Origin: Mesorhizobium sp. 113-3-3
GTDB taxonomy: Bacteria > Pseudomonadota > Alphaproteobacteria > Rhizobiales > Rhizobiaceae
Assembly (NCBI RefSeq): GCF_016756495.1
Contig: NZ_AP023243.1
Span: 2,918,501-2,982,500 of the forward strand
DNA length: 64,000 bases
Direction of reading: 5' to 3'
Made by a program: the position numbers and the translations under genes. A model generated the notes under the pieces. The model was not told the DNA's origin and ran no database searches. It saw nothing but the letters and a program-made list of their open reading frames with translations. The first letter of the stretch is position 1. Every line of letters begins with the position of its first letter. Positions 1-9,098 of the stretch are shown here, piece by piece.

Positions 1-138
1 TGGCAGGCTCCGGGTGGTTGGTCGGGTGTCGGTGCTTGGTGGCACTCCAAGGACGAACGGCAGGCGGGACTTCCGACACCCTACCTCGGTTTTCGGCCGT
101 TTGATTTTGCGACCCGAACCGAAGGCGCGTGTCCGGTT

Positions 139-855
139 CTAGCGCAGCAAGCCTTCCGCCTCGAATGTGTCCCAGCCTTCCAGCTTTGGCGCTGGAGCGC
201 CATCCCTTCCGGAATTCCTGGCGCTGCGCGCCTTGCGCTCTCGTTTTCCCGCTCGCGTCAGAGCGGCCTTGCCGGCACCGCGTCGTCTGTTTTCGGATAC
301 CTCCTGCGCGTCCTCCTCGCGCCAGGCGCTCGCCAGGTCGCGATCGAGAATGTCCTCGATGTGGCGCGGATCGAAGACATGGAAGGTCACCGCCTTGGAT
401 CGCCCGCGCATCTTGACTGTGCGGGTGCCGATGCTCTTCAGGCGACCGTCCTTCAGCCATTTGTGGCGCTCGCGGGCGGAGATGGTGAGAATGTCCTCCG
501 CCTCGCGCGGCAGAACAGCCAGCGTTTCGATGCCCTCCAGCGTCCTGGAGATGATCTCAGAGGCGGCCTGGAACGCCTCCGCGTCGGTTCGCAACATGCG
601 CAATACGATCCTACCCGTCTCAGCCTTGGCAAACTTCCTCACTGCCCACGGCAGACGGGCTCGAATTTCGCGTTCGATCCCCTTCAGGCGCAAGGCGGAG
701 CCAAGTGTTGCCGATGGCGGCAGCGGCCATTCCGCAACCACTGACGCTTTAGCGGTGCCCACGCCTTGCTCGGATGTGCGATCGGGCGCGGCGGCAATTG
801 TCGCAACGATGCCGCTCAGGATCTTCCGCAGGGAATTTCGCTTCTTCGCTGCCAT
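139..855 (-). CDS. Conserved hypothetical protein, basic C-terminus
   Basis: I do not recognise a family with certainty. The 238-aa protein starts with a basic stretch (MAAKKRNSLRK). Residues ~125-165 read like a small nucleic-acid-binding fold (ISARERHKWLKDGRL followed by a basic strand RTVKMRGRSK), and the last 60 residues are rich in Arg/Lys. No signal peptide or membrane segment is visible. It is transcribed in the same direction as the FAD monooxygenase that starts upstream, but a 68-base gap separates them, so co-transcription is only possible. A DNA- or RNA-binding role is a guess from charge. Opposite-strand frames of similar length look like GC-rich shadows. Confidence 0.5.
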   Translation of the reverse strand: MAAKKRNSLRKILSGIVATIAAAPDRTSEQGVGTAKASVVAEWPLPPSATLGSALRLKGIEREIRARLPWAVRKFAKAETGRIVLRMLRTDAEAFQAASEIISRTLEGIETLAVLPREAEDILTISARERHKWLKDGRLKSIGTRTVKMRGRSKAVTFHVFDPRHIEDILDRDLASAWREEDAQEVSENRRRGAGKAALTRAGKRERKARSARNSGRDGAPAPKLEGWDTFEAEGLLR

Positions 856-923
856 GTTTCATGTTCGCTCATCAGGTGCCTTTGTGGAACGACAGTTCGC
901 ACAGCAGACAACCGAAACCAGGC

Positions 924-2495
924 TCAAACAGTTCCTTTAGCACGCACAGGCGGCAATTCAGCTTCGCCAAACCACCGCGCCGCCGCCTGGGCAGTCTCCT
1001 TCACGTCAGGCTCAGCATCAGCAGCCCAGGCGACGAAGCCATCGGGGCGCACGAGCAGGGCGCTCAGGCCCAGCCGCTCCCTGGCATCCTGCGCGACATA
1101 GCTGATCCGTCCGTTCCAGCGGCTGGCAAGCGCTTGCAGGGGAGGGTGGGCATCGAAGTCCAGCAGCAGGCCTTGCCCGCTCCTCAAGCGTTCGCCGAGC
1201 TTCGTCCCGTCGGCCAGCTCGAAATCGGGTGCGCTGCGGCCGACCAGCGGGTGGCTGCCGCCGAGATCGTAGCGCAGGGACACGCCCCAGACGCGCTCGG
1301 CGAAATAGGTCGCGCCGTCGCCTGTGTCGATGAGGTCGCGGATGATGGCTTCGAGCGCGCGCGAACTGCGGCTTGGCCGCATCAGCGCGACCTGGGCGCG
1401 CGACCAGTCAAGGATTTGCGCGCCGACTGGATGCCGCTCATCGAAATAGCTGTCGAGCAGGCCGGCCGGCGCGTTGCCGCGGATGGTGGCTGCAAGCTTC
1501 CAGCCAAGGTTCATCGCGTCGCCAAGCCCGAGATTGAGCCCCTGGCCGCCGAGCGGCGAATGGATGTGCGCGGCGTCGCCGGCAAGCAGCACCCGCCCAT
1601 TGCGATAGGCGGTCGCCTGGTAGGCGCGATCGGTCCAGGTCGTGGCGAGGTTGAGCGCCGTCAGGGTGACGTCCGTGCCGGACACGCGGCGCAGCACCGT
1701 CTGCACATGTTCCAGCGTGATCGGCTCTGTCCGGTGGAAAGCGGCGCCGTCGAACTCGACCATCGCGATGGTGCCTGGCCGTGAGTAGGTGTACATGCCC
1801 GTCGGCGTATAGTGGCGGCCGAGGCTGAGTGTGTCCGGATCGGCCAGTTCGACTTCAACGGAATAACCGGTGAACTCGGCATCGGTGCCGGTGAAGGCAA
1901 AGCCGCCAAGCTTGCGGACCGTGCTGCGGCCGCCATCGCAACCGACGAGCCAGCTTGTGTGGAAAGTCTCGCCGCCGGCGCGGACGGTCACGTCCTCGTC
2001 CGACTGGTCGAAGCCGTCGACACCAAGGCCGCGCCTGATCTCGACACCCATGGCGGTCGCACGGGTGGCGAGCATGGTTTCCAGATGCTCCATCGCGACC
2101 GCCATGCTGGTGCCGGCCGGGCCGGGCAGGCGATAAGGCCATTGCGAGCTGTCGATGGCGTCGAGGTGGAACTGGATGCCGGCGAAATGGCCGCCCGGGC
2201 GGCGCGGCTGCCGCATCCAGTGCGCGGCAGCCAACTTGATGTCACCAGCGCCATCTTTCGCGGGCGGCGGCGCAACGGAGTCCAGCAGGCCGCGACGGTG
2301 GAGGGCCTCGATTGTGGGCACGTTGAGGCCGCGAATGCCGAAGGGCAGCCGCTTCAGCGGCGAACTGGGGTTCTCGGCCTTTTCCAGCACCAGCACCGAG
2401 AGGCCCGCCAGGCGCAATTCGCAAGCGAGAAACAGGCCGACCGGGCCGGCGCCGGAGATGATGACGTCATTGGAAATTGGGTGGTGGCTGTGCAT
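924..2495 (-). CDS. FAD-dependent aromatic-ring monooxygenase
   Basis: Flavoprotein monooxygenase of the PheA/TfdB/MhpA type, expected to hydroxylate an aromatic or polyketide-like substrate with NAD(P)H and O2. The 523-aa protein shows the three class A motifs in order: GAGPVG for the FAD dinucleotide fold (15-20), the CDG motif (186-188), and GDAAH-x6-GGQGLN binding the flavin ribityl chain (306-322). The C-terminal ~130 residues match the thioredoxin-like tail typical of this group. No membrane segment or signal peptide is visible, so it is cytoplasmic. The substrate cannot be read from sequence; antibiotic-modifying Rox-type enzymes share this layout. It stands alone with no catabolic partners next to it. 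Confidence 0.88.
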   Translation of the reverse strand: MHSHHPISNDVIISGAGPVGLFLACELRLAGLSVLVLEKAENPSSPLKRLPFGIRGLNVPTIEALHRRGLLDSVAPPPAKDGAGDIKLAAAHWMRQPRRPGGHFAGIQFHLDAIDSSQWPYRLPGPAGTSMAVAMEHLETMLATRATAMGVEIRRGLGVDGFDQSDEDVTVRAGGETFHTSWLVGCDGGRSTVRKLGGFAFTGTDAEFTGYSVEVELADPDTLSLGRHYTPTGMYTYSRPGTIAMVEFDGAAFHRTEPITLEHVQTVLRRVSGTDVTLTALNLATTWTDRAYQATAYRNGRVLLAGDAAHIHSPLGGQGLNLGLGDAMNLGWKLAATIRGNAPAGLLDSYFDERHPVGAQILDWSRAQVALMRPSRSSRALEAIIRDLIDTGDGATYFAERVWGVSLRYDLGGSHPLVGRSAPDFELADGTKLGERLRSGQGLLLDFDAHPPLQALASRWNGRISYVAQDARERLGLSALLVRPDGFVAWAADAEPDVKETAQAAARWFGEAELPPVRAKGTV

Positions 2496-2727
2496 GAACT
2501 ACTCCTTGGTCGATGTGTTCGACCGGAGCGTTCCTTGAGTTTGAGAGCCACACGGACGAACGATTGGACGCTCGATCAGCGTCCGATGTTCGTCGCGGGG
2601 ATCTCGTGCACGAAGCCAAAGACCAGAGCTTCTGTTACCAGAAGGAGTTGGGCTTACCAAACCAACCCTGCCTTTTCCGACAGCGCCGATATAAGGTCGC
2701 GGCAATAAATCCGCAACAGGGTGAGCC

Positions 2728-3375
2728 ATGGTTTTCTGGATAATGGGCGTGGCTGGACTGGCGATCGCCTATCTCTTCGGTTCCATCCCTACGGGCTATC
2801 TGGCGGGGAAACTGATCAAGGGGATCGATATCCGGGAGCATGGCTCCCGGTCGACAGGCGCAACCAACGTCTTGCGGACGCTTGGCAAAGGACCCGCGTT
2901 GGCGGTGCTCTTGGTCGATGTGCTGAAGGGCGCGGCGGCGATCGTCTTTATCCGCAGGCTTTATGCGTTGCCGTTTCTCGCGCCGCCGGCAAGGCTTGAT
3001 CCGCAAGGCTTCGTGCCCTGGGCCGTGTGTCTCGCCGGACTTGCCGTGTTGCTGGGGCATGGCCGTTCGGTCTGGCTGAATTTCACCGGCGGCAAATCCG
3101 CCGCGACGGGGCTCGGCGTACTGCTGGCGCTGTCCTGGCCGATAGGCATGGGGGCCGGGGTGGTTTTCTGTGTCGTGCTGGCAATCTCCAGGATTGTTTC
3201 GCTGAGCTCGATGCTGGCGGCGTTGACCGCAATCGTCCTCGTCTGCGCCCTCGAGCAACCGCTGCCCTACCGGCTGCTGGTGATCGCCGGCGGCCTCTAC
3301 GTGATCGCGCGTCATCGCGCCAACATCCGGCGGCTGCTGGCCGGGACGGAGCCGAGCCTGGGGCAAGGTAGCTAG
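2728..3375 (+). CDS. plsY: Glycerol-3-phosphate acyltransferase PlsY
   Basis: Integral membrane acyltransferase that moves an acyl group from acyl-phosphate to the sn-1 position of glycerol-3-phosphate, the first step of phospholipid synthesis. The 215-aa protein has the family signature motifs: N-terminal GSIPTGYLAGK (residues ~14-24), the HGSRSTGATNVLRTLGKG loop, and the central HGRSVWLNFTGGKSAATGLG motif. About five hydrophobic segments are visible, and the length is normal for PlsY. The start follows GGGTGAGCC at a short spacing. It is monocistronic here, followed by a secreted hypothetical gene 100 bases downstream. Family assignment is firm. Confidence 0.95.
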   Translation: MVFWIMGVAGLAIAYLFGSIPTGYLAGKLIKGIDIREHGSRSTGATNVLRTLGKGPALAVLLVDVLKGAAAIVFIRRLYALPFLAPPARLDPQGFVPWAVCLAGLAVLLGHGRSVWLNFTGGKSAATGLGVLLALSWPIGMGAGVVFCVVLAISRIVSLSSMLAALTAIVLVCALEQPLPYRLLVIAGGLYVIARHRANIRRLLAGTEPSLGQGS

Positions 3376-3473
3376 GAACCGCGGATCTAGATCATCGGTG
3401 CACATCCTTACATTCGACACCGTCACGCGGTCAAAGCTGACGGAGGCAGACGCCGAGATCGCGGAGGATGGGG

Positions 3474-4034
3474 ATGCGTGTCTTCTGGTTTGCAGCACTG
3501 AACTTGGTGACGATGGTGGCCGCGATGCCCTCCGTTGCCTGCATGATGCCAGCCGAGCGGGATCTGCATGACATCAAATACGCCGACGTTGTCGTCGTTG
3601 GCCGGATTGTCGATTATCGGATTGTCCGCGACCCGGTGGCTCGACAACGATATCGCGACATGCTCGCCCGTTCTCCCGAGTTGCGGGAGACTATGCCGAA
3701 GGAGCCTCGCAGCTTCATGACGGACTATGCGCGCTTCGACATCGTGGTTGGCGAGATTCTGCGCGGCAAGGCGTCGGACAGGTTGGCTGTGACCTGGGAC
3801 AATTCCACATTCGGCGAGGCCGACGATTTGGGGTCGGATGCGTTTCTGATCGCGATGCGCGATCCGAAATCTCCGATGCCGCCGCTGCGCGGTCCAAGCG
3901 CCACGGTTGCGCCCAATCCGGCGCCGGCGACGCTGACAGTGCTGCAGGCGCCTTGCGCGGCTCCGTTCATATTCGAGAGTTCGAGCAAGGAAGCGGCCGA
4001 GCTACGCCGGATGTTGGATCGGGAAGCCGAATGA
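3474..4034 (+). CDS. Exported hypothetical protein
   Basis: Family not recognised. The N-terminus MRVFWFAALNLVTMVAAM... is hydrophobic and ends in PSVAC, so it is a signal peptide, possibly with a weak lipobox. The rest (186 aa) contains a beta-rich stretch (YADVVVVGRIVDYRIV) and later FDIVVGEILRGKASDRLAVTWDN, which recalls small periplasmic proteins with an OB- or Ig-like fold. I chose the ATG at 3474 because GGAGG at 3463-3467 sits six bases before it, whereas the ATG at 3468 directly abuts that ribosome binding site. It converges on the large GGDEF-EAL gene. Confidence 0.6.
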   Translation: MRVFWFAALNLVTMVAAMPSVACMMPAERDLHDIKYADVVVVGRIVDYRIVRDPVARQRYRDMLARSPELRETMPKEPRSFMTDYARFDIVVGEILRGKASDRLAVTWDNSTFGEADDLGSDAFLIAMRDPKSPMPPLRGPSATVAPNPAPATLTVLQAPCAAPFIFESSSKEAAELRRMLDREAE

Positions 4035-4120
4035 CATGTAAGCGGTGACATGTTCGAGTCTGGTTGTGAGGAAACCGCGCACAGGGTGGGACGGCGGCCA
4101 AGGGCAACGCCGTAGCGCCA

Positions 4121-6754
4121 CTACCCCACGGCCAGCCATTTGCGCGACAGGGCGAAGGCCTTGAAGGCCCTGGCCTCCATCGGGCGGCCAAAAAGGTAAC
4201 CCTGCAGGATATCGCAGCCAAGTTCCTTGAGGATGCGCGCGTGCTCCATCGTCTCGACGCCCTCGGCAACCACTTCGATGCCGAGCGATTTGCCGATCTC
4301 GATGATCGACGCCACCAGTTGCCGTTGCGCCATCGAGCCGGTGATGGGTGTAATCAGTTGGCGGTCGATCTTGAGGCGGCGCGGCCGCAGTTTGAGCAGC
4401 GAGACGATAGAGGCGTGGCCGGTGCCGAAATCGTCGATCTCGATGTCTATGCCGAGCTCCTTTATATGGTCGATGTTCCAGGTGACCAGATCATCGTTTT
4501 CATCGAGGAAAATCGACTCCACCAGCTCGAACGACACCGTTCCCGCCTTGATGGCGAGCTTGCGCAGACCCTCGATCAGGTCCCTGTCCTCCAGCCGCCT
4601 GGCCGAGACGTTGACCGACACGCGCGGGATGTTGAGATGGCTGCGCGACCAACGCTCGAAATTCTCCAGCGCGTGTTTGAGGACGATGCGGTCGATCAGC
4701 GCCACGACATTGAGTTCTTCGGCCACTTTGAGATAGGCGTCGGGGGCCAGGATGCCGCGCCGTGGATGCTTCCAGCGCGACAACGCCTCGACGCCGACGA
4801 TCTCGAGCGTGCTCGCGTCGAACTGCGGCTGATAGTAGGCGACGAATTCGTTCCGCTCCAGCCCGCCCAGGATCTCGTCGGCGATCTGCTTGGTCCGCAC
4901 GATCTCGCTCTGCAGCTCCTCGTTGAAGAACTCGTAGCGGTTGCGGCCACGGCCTTTGGCCCGATAGAGCGCGAGATCGGCGTTGACCAGCAACTGCTTG
5001 ATGTCGATGCCGTTGTTGGCGGCGATGCCGATGCTGACCCCGAAACGGCAGGGATGACCGCGATAATCGACAGGCTGGCGCATGTCCTCGATGATGCGAT
5101 CGGCGAGTGCCGACAGTTCGTCGTCGTCAAGCCCGCGGCTGACCACGACGAACTCATCGCCGCCGATGCGCGCAACGAAATCGTCACGGCCCGCATTGGC
5201 CTGGATAACCTTGGAGGCATGCACCAGCATCGCATCGCCTGCCGCGTGGCCGAGCGTGTCGTTGATCTGCTTGAAGCGATCGAGGTCGAGGTGCAGCAGT
5301 GCCGTGCGCCGGTTCGGTTCGCCGTTTTCGACCAGCAGTTCGTCGAGATAGCGGCGGTTGGGCAGGCCGGTCAGCGAATCGTGCAGCGCCACATACTCGA
5401 TATGGGCCTTGGCGAGATTGAGCTCGGCATTCTTCGATTCCGTCAGCTGGCGCTCGCCAATGAGATTTTCGTTGAGCAGCACGTCGCTGGTCACGTCCCA
5501 CTCGGCGCCGATCAGCTTGGGCGTTCCGCCAATGTCCTGGAAGTAGGTCGCGCGCGTGCGCACATGGCGGACGGTGCCGTCAGGGCGCAGGAGCCGGTAT
5601 TGTGACGAGTAGGGGCCTTTTTTGGCCGCGGCGAGATCGAAGTCCTGTCTCGCCCTTGCAAGATCGTCAGGATGGATCGCGTGCGCCCAGTCATCATAGC
5701 CGCGCGGCTTGCCGTCGGCTGATTTGCCGTAGATTTCGTTGACGCGGTCATCCCACACCATTTCGTTGGTGGTGAGGTCGTGCTCCCAAACGCCGATACC
5801 GGAGGCTTCGAGCGCCAGCTCCAGGCGCCCGGACAGGCGTCTCAGCTCCGCGTAGTTTTTCTGCCTTTCGCCGAACAGCCGACCGGCCACCATGATCGGC
5901 ACCACCACGAGCGCTCCGGCGAGCAACATGAGCGACCGCAAGGTCCACTCGTTGTTCGGAGCCGCCGCCCAGCCGGCCTTCGGTATGGCCGAAATCTGCC
6001 AGGAACCCGACGGCAGCTGCACATCGGTCGAGACGGGATTTCCTTCTATGACATTGCCGCCGCCGAAGAAGCGTTCCCCGCCGCCGCCGAGCGCATCCTT
6101 GCCGGTGAGCGCGACATCGATGTCGAGATCCGGGTCGGTCAGCCCGCTTGCCGCGTAGAGCCGGTCGACATCGACCACCGCGGAGACGATGCCCCAGAAG
6201 CGGTCGCCGCCGCCCGCCGTCGGCACGAACACCGGAATGCGGCCGATGAAGCCGCGGCCGCCTTGGGCAAGGTCTACCGGGCCGGCAAACACCAGGACGC
6301 GCTGGTCGCGCGCCCTCAGCGCCGCCATGCGCTGCGCTTCGTTCTTGCGGTAATCGAGCCCGATGGCTTTCTCGTTGCCTTCCATCGGGTACATCAGCGA
6401 GATGACCAGGTCGGGTGCCCCGGCAATGTTGCGCAATTGCGATTTCTGCTCGAACAGATTCCCGGCAAGCGAGGCAAATCTCTGCTGGCCCATATAGGGT
6501 TCTGTATCGATGGCCGAGACCAACCCCTGAACAAGCTGAAGATTGCCGTTTATGTTGCCTTCGAGCTTGGCGCGGATGATGTTGACCTTGGCCAGCACGT
6601 CGGCGCGCGCCAGTTGGTCGGAAACCCTTCTGTTCTGCTGGTCGGCAACGATGGAGCAGACCAAAAGCACGACAAAGGCGATCGCCGCCGGCAAGTTGGC
6701 GGAAGAAAAGATGGCCCGTCTCACGCGGCCGAGGCTTAATCCAGTGATGGCCAA
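4121..6754 (-). CDS. CHASE-PAS-GGDEF-EAL cyclic-di-GMP enzyme
   Basis: Membrane-bound bifunctional diguanylate cyclase/phosphodiesterase (877 aa). Order: membrane segment ~18-38, periplasmic CHASE sensor ~60-245, second membrane segment ~272-295, PAS/PAC ~310-430 (the WAHAIHPDDLARARQDF stretch is typical), GGDEF domain with intact ARIGGDEF, then an EAL domain with EALSRW, the IDDFGTG loop and a normal C-terminus. Both catalytic signatures look intact. The usual RxxD feedback site before GGDEF reads RDDF, so product inhibition through the I-site is probably missing. The listed start is TTG; a GTG about ten codons downstream is an alternative. The ligand sensed by CHASE is unknown. It stands alone. 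Confidence 0.93.
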   Translation of the reverse strand: MAITGLSLGRVRRAIFSSANLPAAIAFVVLLVCSIVADQQNRRVSDQLARADVLAKVNIIRAKLEGNINGNLQLVQGLVSAIDTEPYMGQQRFASLAGNLFEQKSQLRNIAGAPDLVISLMYPMEGNEKAIGLDYRKNEAQRMAALRARDQRVLVFAGPVDLAQGGRGFIGRIPVFVPTAGGGDRFWGIVSAVVDVDRLYAASGLTDPDLDIDVALTGKDALGGGGERFFGGGNVIEGNPVSTDVQLPSGSWQISAIPKAGWAAAPNNEWTLRSLMLLAGALVVVPIMVAGRLFGERQKNYAELRRLSGRLELALEASGIGVWEHDLTTNEMVWDDRVNEIYGKSADGKPRGYDDWAHAIHPDDLARARQDFDLAAAKKGPYSSQYRLLRPDGTVRHVRTRATYFQDIGGTPKLIGAEWDVTSDVLLNENLIGERQLTESKNAELNLAKAHIEYVALHDSLTGLPNRRYLDELLVENGEPNRRTALLHLDLDRFKQINDTLGHAAGDAMLVHASKVIQANAGRDDFVARIGGDEFVVVSRGLDDDELSALADRIIEDMRQPVDYRGHPCRFGVSIGIAANNGIDIKQLLVNADLALYRAKGRGRNRYEFFNEELQSEIVRTKQIADEILGGLERNEFVAYYQPQFDASTLEIVGVEALSRWKHPRRGILAPDAYLKVAEELNVVALIDRIVLKHALENFERWSRSHLNIPRVSVNVSARRLEDRDLIEGLRKLAIKAGTVSFELVESIFLDENDDLVTWNIDHIKELGIDIEIDDFGTGHASIVSLLKLRPRRLKIDRQLITPITGSMAQRQLVASIIEIGKSLGIEVVAEGVETMEHARILKELGCDILQGYLFGRPMEARAFKAFALSRKWLAVG

Positions 6755-6885
6755 TTCGACCCGGATACCTTTCCTGAACTATAGCTCATCGACCGACTGT
6801 AGTAGAAAACGCTTAAATTTGCCCTTCCAGGCTGGTGGCAAGTTTCGGCATCAGCTAAGGCGGGCGGAAGGGTTGCGGAAGTACA

Positions 6886-7866
6886 ATGGCAAGGCGATTT
6901 GCGTTTCTCCTGGTTCGCGACTTCACGCTGTCGCCGCTGTCGCTGTTCATCGACACGCTGCGTCTGGCGGGTGACGAGGGCGACCGCAGCCGCAGGATCG
7001 AGTTCGACTGGGAGATCGTCGGCGAACGCGGCCTGCCGATCCGGGCCAGCTGCGGCGTTGAATTGCTGCCGACCAAGGGGATCGGCAATCCCGAGGATTT
7101 CGACAATGTCGTGGTGGTCGGCGGCCTGCTCGACACCAATCGCAGCCTGAGTTCCGACAAGGAAGCCTTCCTGTTGCGGGCCGCCGAGAAGGGGGTGCCG
7201 CTGACGGCGCTGTGCACCGGAAGCTTCGTGCTGGCGCGCTACGGCCTGCTCGACGGCTATAGCGCCGCCGTCAGCTGGTTCCACATCAAGGATTTCCGCA
7301 ATCAGTTCCCCGATGTCAACGCCCATGCCGACAGCCTGTTTTCGGTCGACCGGGGCCGCTCGACATGCGCCGGCGGCACGGGGGCGGCCGACCTCGCCGG
7401 CTTTTTTGTATCGCAATTCATCGGCCAGAAGGCGGCGGAAAAGGCCGCCAAGATCCTGGTGCTCGACCGCATCCGGAGCAGCCGGGACGTGCAGCCTGTC
7501 GGCGACCTGTTTCCGGCAGCGTCGAGCCGTGCGGTGAAGCGCGCGCTGCTCTTGATGGAGAGCAACCTGCAGGAGACGCTGTCGGTCGGCGAGATCGCGG
7601 CCCGGCTCAATTGCTCGCGGCGCCAGCTCGAACGTCTCTTCGGCACCGAGTTAGGCATCGGCCCGATGGCGGCGTATCTCGCGCTGCGGGTGCATCATGC
7701 GAAGTCGCTGCTGGAAGGCAGCGATCTGCAGATCGGCGACATCGCCTATCGCTGCGGCTTTACCAATGCGGGCCATTTCAGCCGCGTCTTCCGCCAGCAG
7801 ACCGGCATCACGCCAACCCATCTCCGGCATCCCAACCGCATGGCGGCCGGTGTCGCGGGGCAATGA
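6886..7866 (+). CDS. GlxA-type AraC transcriptional regulator with DJ-1/PfpI domain
   Basis: Regulator of 326 aa with an N-terminal class I glutamine amidotransferase-like (DJ-1/PfpI) domain and a C-terminal AraC double helix-turn-helix. The nucleophile-elbow region reads ALCTGSFVLA (~105-115), and the second helix-turn-helix contains IGDIAYRCGFTNAGHFSRVF, a typical AraC signature. Proteins of this family control glycine betaine, carnitine, arginine or polyamine genes in proteobacteria. It faces a polyamine-type ABC operon tail to tail with 62 bases between stops, so a regulatory link is plausible but not shown. No operator was identified. Confidence 0.92.
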   Translation: MARRFAFLLVRDFTLSPLSLFIDTLRLAGDEGDRSRRIEFDWEIVGERGLPIRASCGVELLPTKGIGNPEDFDNVVVVGGLLDTNRSLSSDKEAFLLRAAEKGVPLTALCTGSFVLARYGLLDGYSAAVSWFHIKDFRNQFPDVNAHADSLFSVDRGRSTCAGGTGAADLAGFFVSQFIGQKAAEKAAKILVLDRIRSSRDVQPVGDLFPAASSRAVKRALLLMESNLQETLSVGEIAARLNCSRRQLERLFGTELGIGPMAAYLALRVHHAKSLLEGSDLQIGDIAYRCGFTNAGHFSRVFRQQTGITPTHLRHPNRMAAGVAGQ

Positions 7867-7928
7867 GGCCGGCCGCGCAGCGTTGCCTCAGCAGCACCCG
7901 CGTCGAGCCGGCTCTTTGGTGACTTACA

Positions 7929-9098
7929 TCACGAAATGCGCTGGCCGTCCTCGTCGAGCAGAACGCAGCCTTCGGCATCGAAGCCGAGGTCGATCGCCTC
8001 GCCTTCGCGCAGGACGCGGCCGGTGATCGGCGCGTTGGCGCGGATGAGGGTCTTGCCACCGATGTCGATCTCGTAGATCGCGCTGCCGCCGAGATAGGAG
8101 GCCGAGACGACACGGCCGGTCAGCCTGTTGGCGCCTACCGCGCCGACCGACAGTTTCTGCGGCCGCACCACGACGGTGACCTTGCTGCCCTGCGCCAGCG
8201 GCCTTGGACAGGCGACCTCGACCGTCTGGCCGGTGGCAAGCGCCACCGCTGTCGCCTGGCCGGACCGGCTCACGGTGCCGGCCAGCATGTTGGCCTTGCC
8301 GAGGAAGTCGGCGACGAAGGCCGTGGCGGGCGTCTCGTAGACCTCCTGCGGGGTTCCGATCTGCTCGACCGCGCCGGCATTCATCACCACGATGCGATCC
8401 GACATGGAGAGCGCTTCCTCCTGGTCGTGGGTGACGAAGATGGCGGTGATGCCGGTTTCTCTCTGGATCTTCTTGATCTCGACGCGCATCTCCTCGCGCA
8501 TGTTGGCGTCCAGCGCCGACAGCGGTTCGTCGAGCAGCAACACCTGCGGCTCGAAGACGATGGCGCGGGCGAGCGCGATGCGCTGCTGCTGCCCGCCCGA
8601 CAGCTGCGAGGGCAGCTTCTTCTCGCTGCCCGGCAGCCGCACCATTTCGAGCGCCTGGCCGACCTTGCGCGCGATCTCGGGCTTCGGCACGTTGCGGTAC
8701 TTCAGGCCGAAGGCGACATTGTCGAACACGGTCTTGTGGGGGAACAGCGCATAGCTCTGGAAGACCAGCCCGATATTGCGCTTGTAGATCGGCACGTCGT
8801 CGACCCGGCGCCCGTCGATCATGATCTGGCCGCCCGAAATGTCGACCAGACCGGCGATGGAGCGCAGGATCGTGGTCTTGCCGCAGCCCGAAGGCCCGAG
8901 CAAGGTGACGAAGCTGCCCTTGGCGATGGAGAGCGAGAAATCGCGCACGGCGACGAACTTGCCATAGGCGATGTCGATGTCGCGGAACTCGACCGCCGGC
9001 TGGCCGGCGCCGCCCGGACCGGGTCCGCCCGCGCCGGGCCTTGCCACCCCGGCCGCTGCCGGCCGGGGCGCCTCTGAAAGCTCGTTTCCGTCAGGCAC
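7929..9098 (-). CDS. ABC transporter ATP-binding protein, spermidine/putrescine type
   Basis: ATPase subunit of a PotABCD-like importer (389 aa). Visible motifs: Walker A GPSGCGKTT (~72-80), Q-loop, signature LSGGQQQRIALARA, Walker B VLLLDEPLSALD, the switch histidine in FVTHDQEEA, and a C-terminal TOBE-like region that includes VVVRPQKLSVG. The N-terminal ~35 residues are a Gly/Pro/Ala-rich extension not usual in PotA; a later start is possible, but the chosen one overlaps the binding-protein gene by 8 bases, which fits translational coupling. Last gene of the operon running from 11950. Likely substrate is a polyamine or a related cationic compound; this is inferred from family. Confidence 0.92.
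   Translation of the reverse strand: MPDGNELSEAPRPAAAGVARPGAGGPGPGGAGQPAVEFRDIDIAYGKFVAVRDFSLSIAKGSFVTLLGPSGCGKTTILRSIAGLVDISGGQIMIDGRRVDDVPIYKRNIGLVFQSYALFPHKTVFDNVAFGLKYRNVPKPEIARKVGQALEMVRLPGSEKKLPSQLSGGQQQRIALARAIVFEPQVLLLDEPLSALDANMREEMRVEIKKIQRETGITAIFVTHDQEEALSMSDRIVVMNAGAVEQIGTPQEVYETPATAFVADFLGKANMLAGTVSRSGQATAVALATGQTVEVACPRPLAQGSKVTVVVRPQKLSVGAVGANRLTGRVVSASYLGGSAIYEIDIGGKTLIRANAPITGRVLREGEAIDLGFDAEGCVLLDEDGQRIS

Noticed and set aside
1..138. Left edge as the end of a gene
   Set aside because: No reading frame with recognisable sequence; nothing to support.
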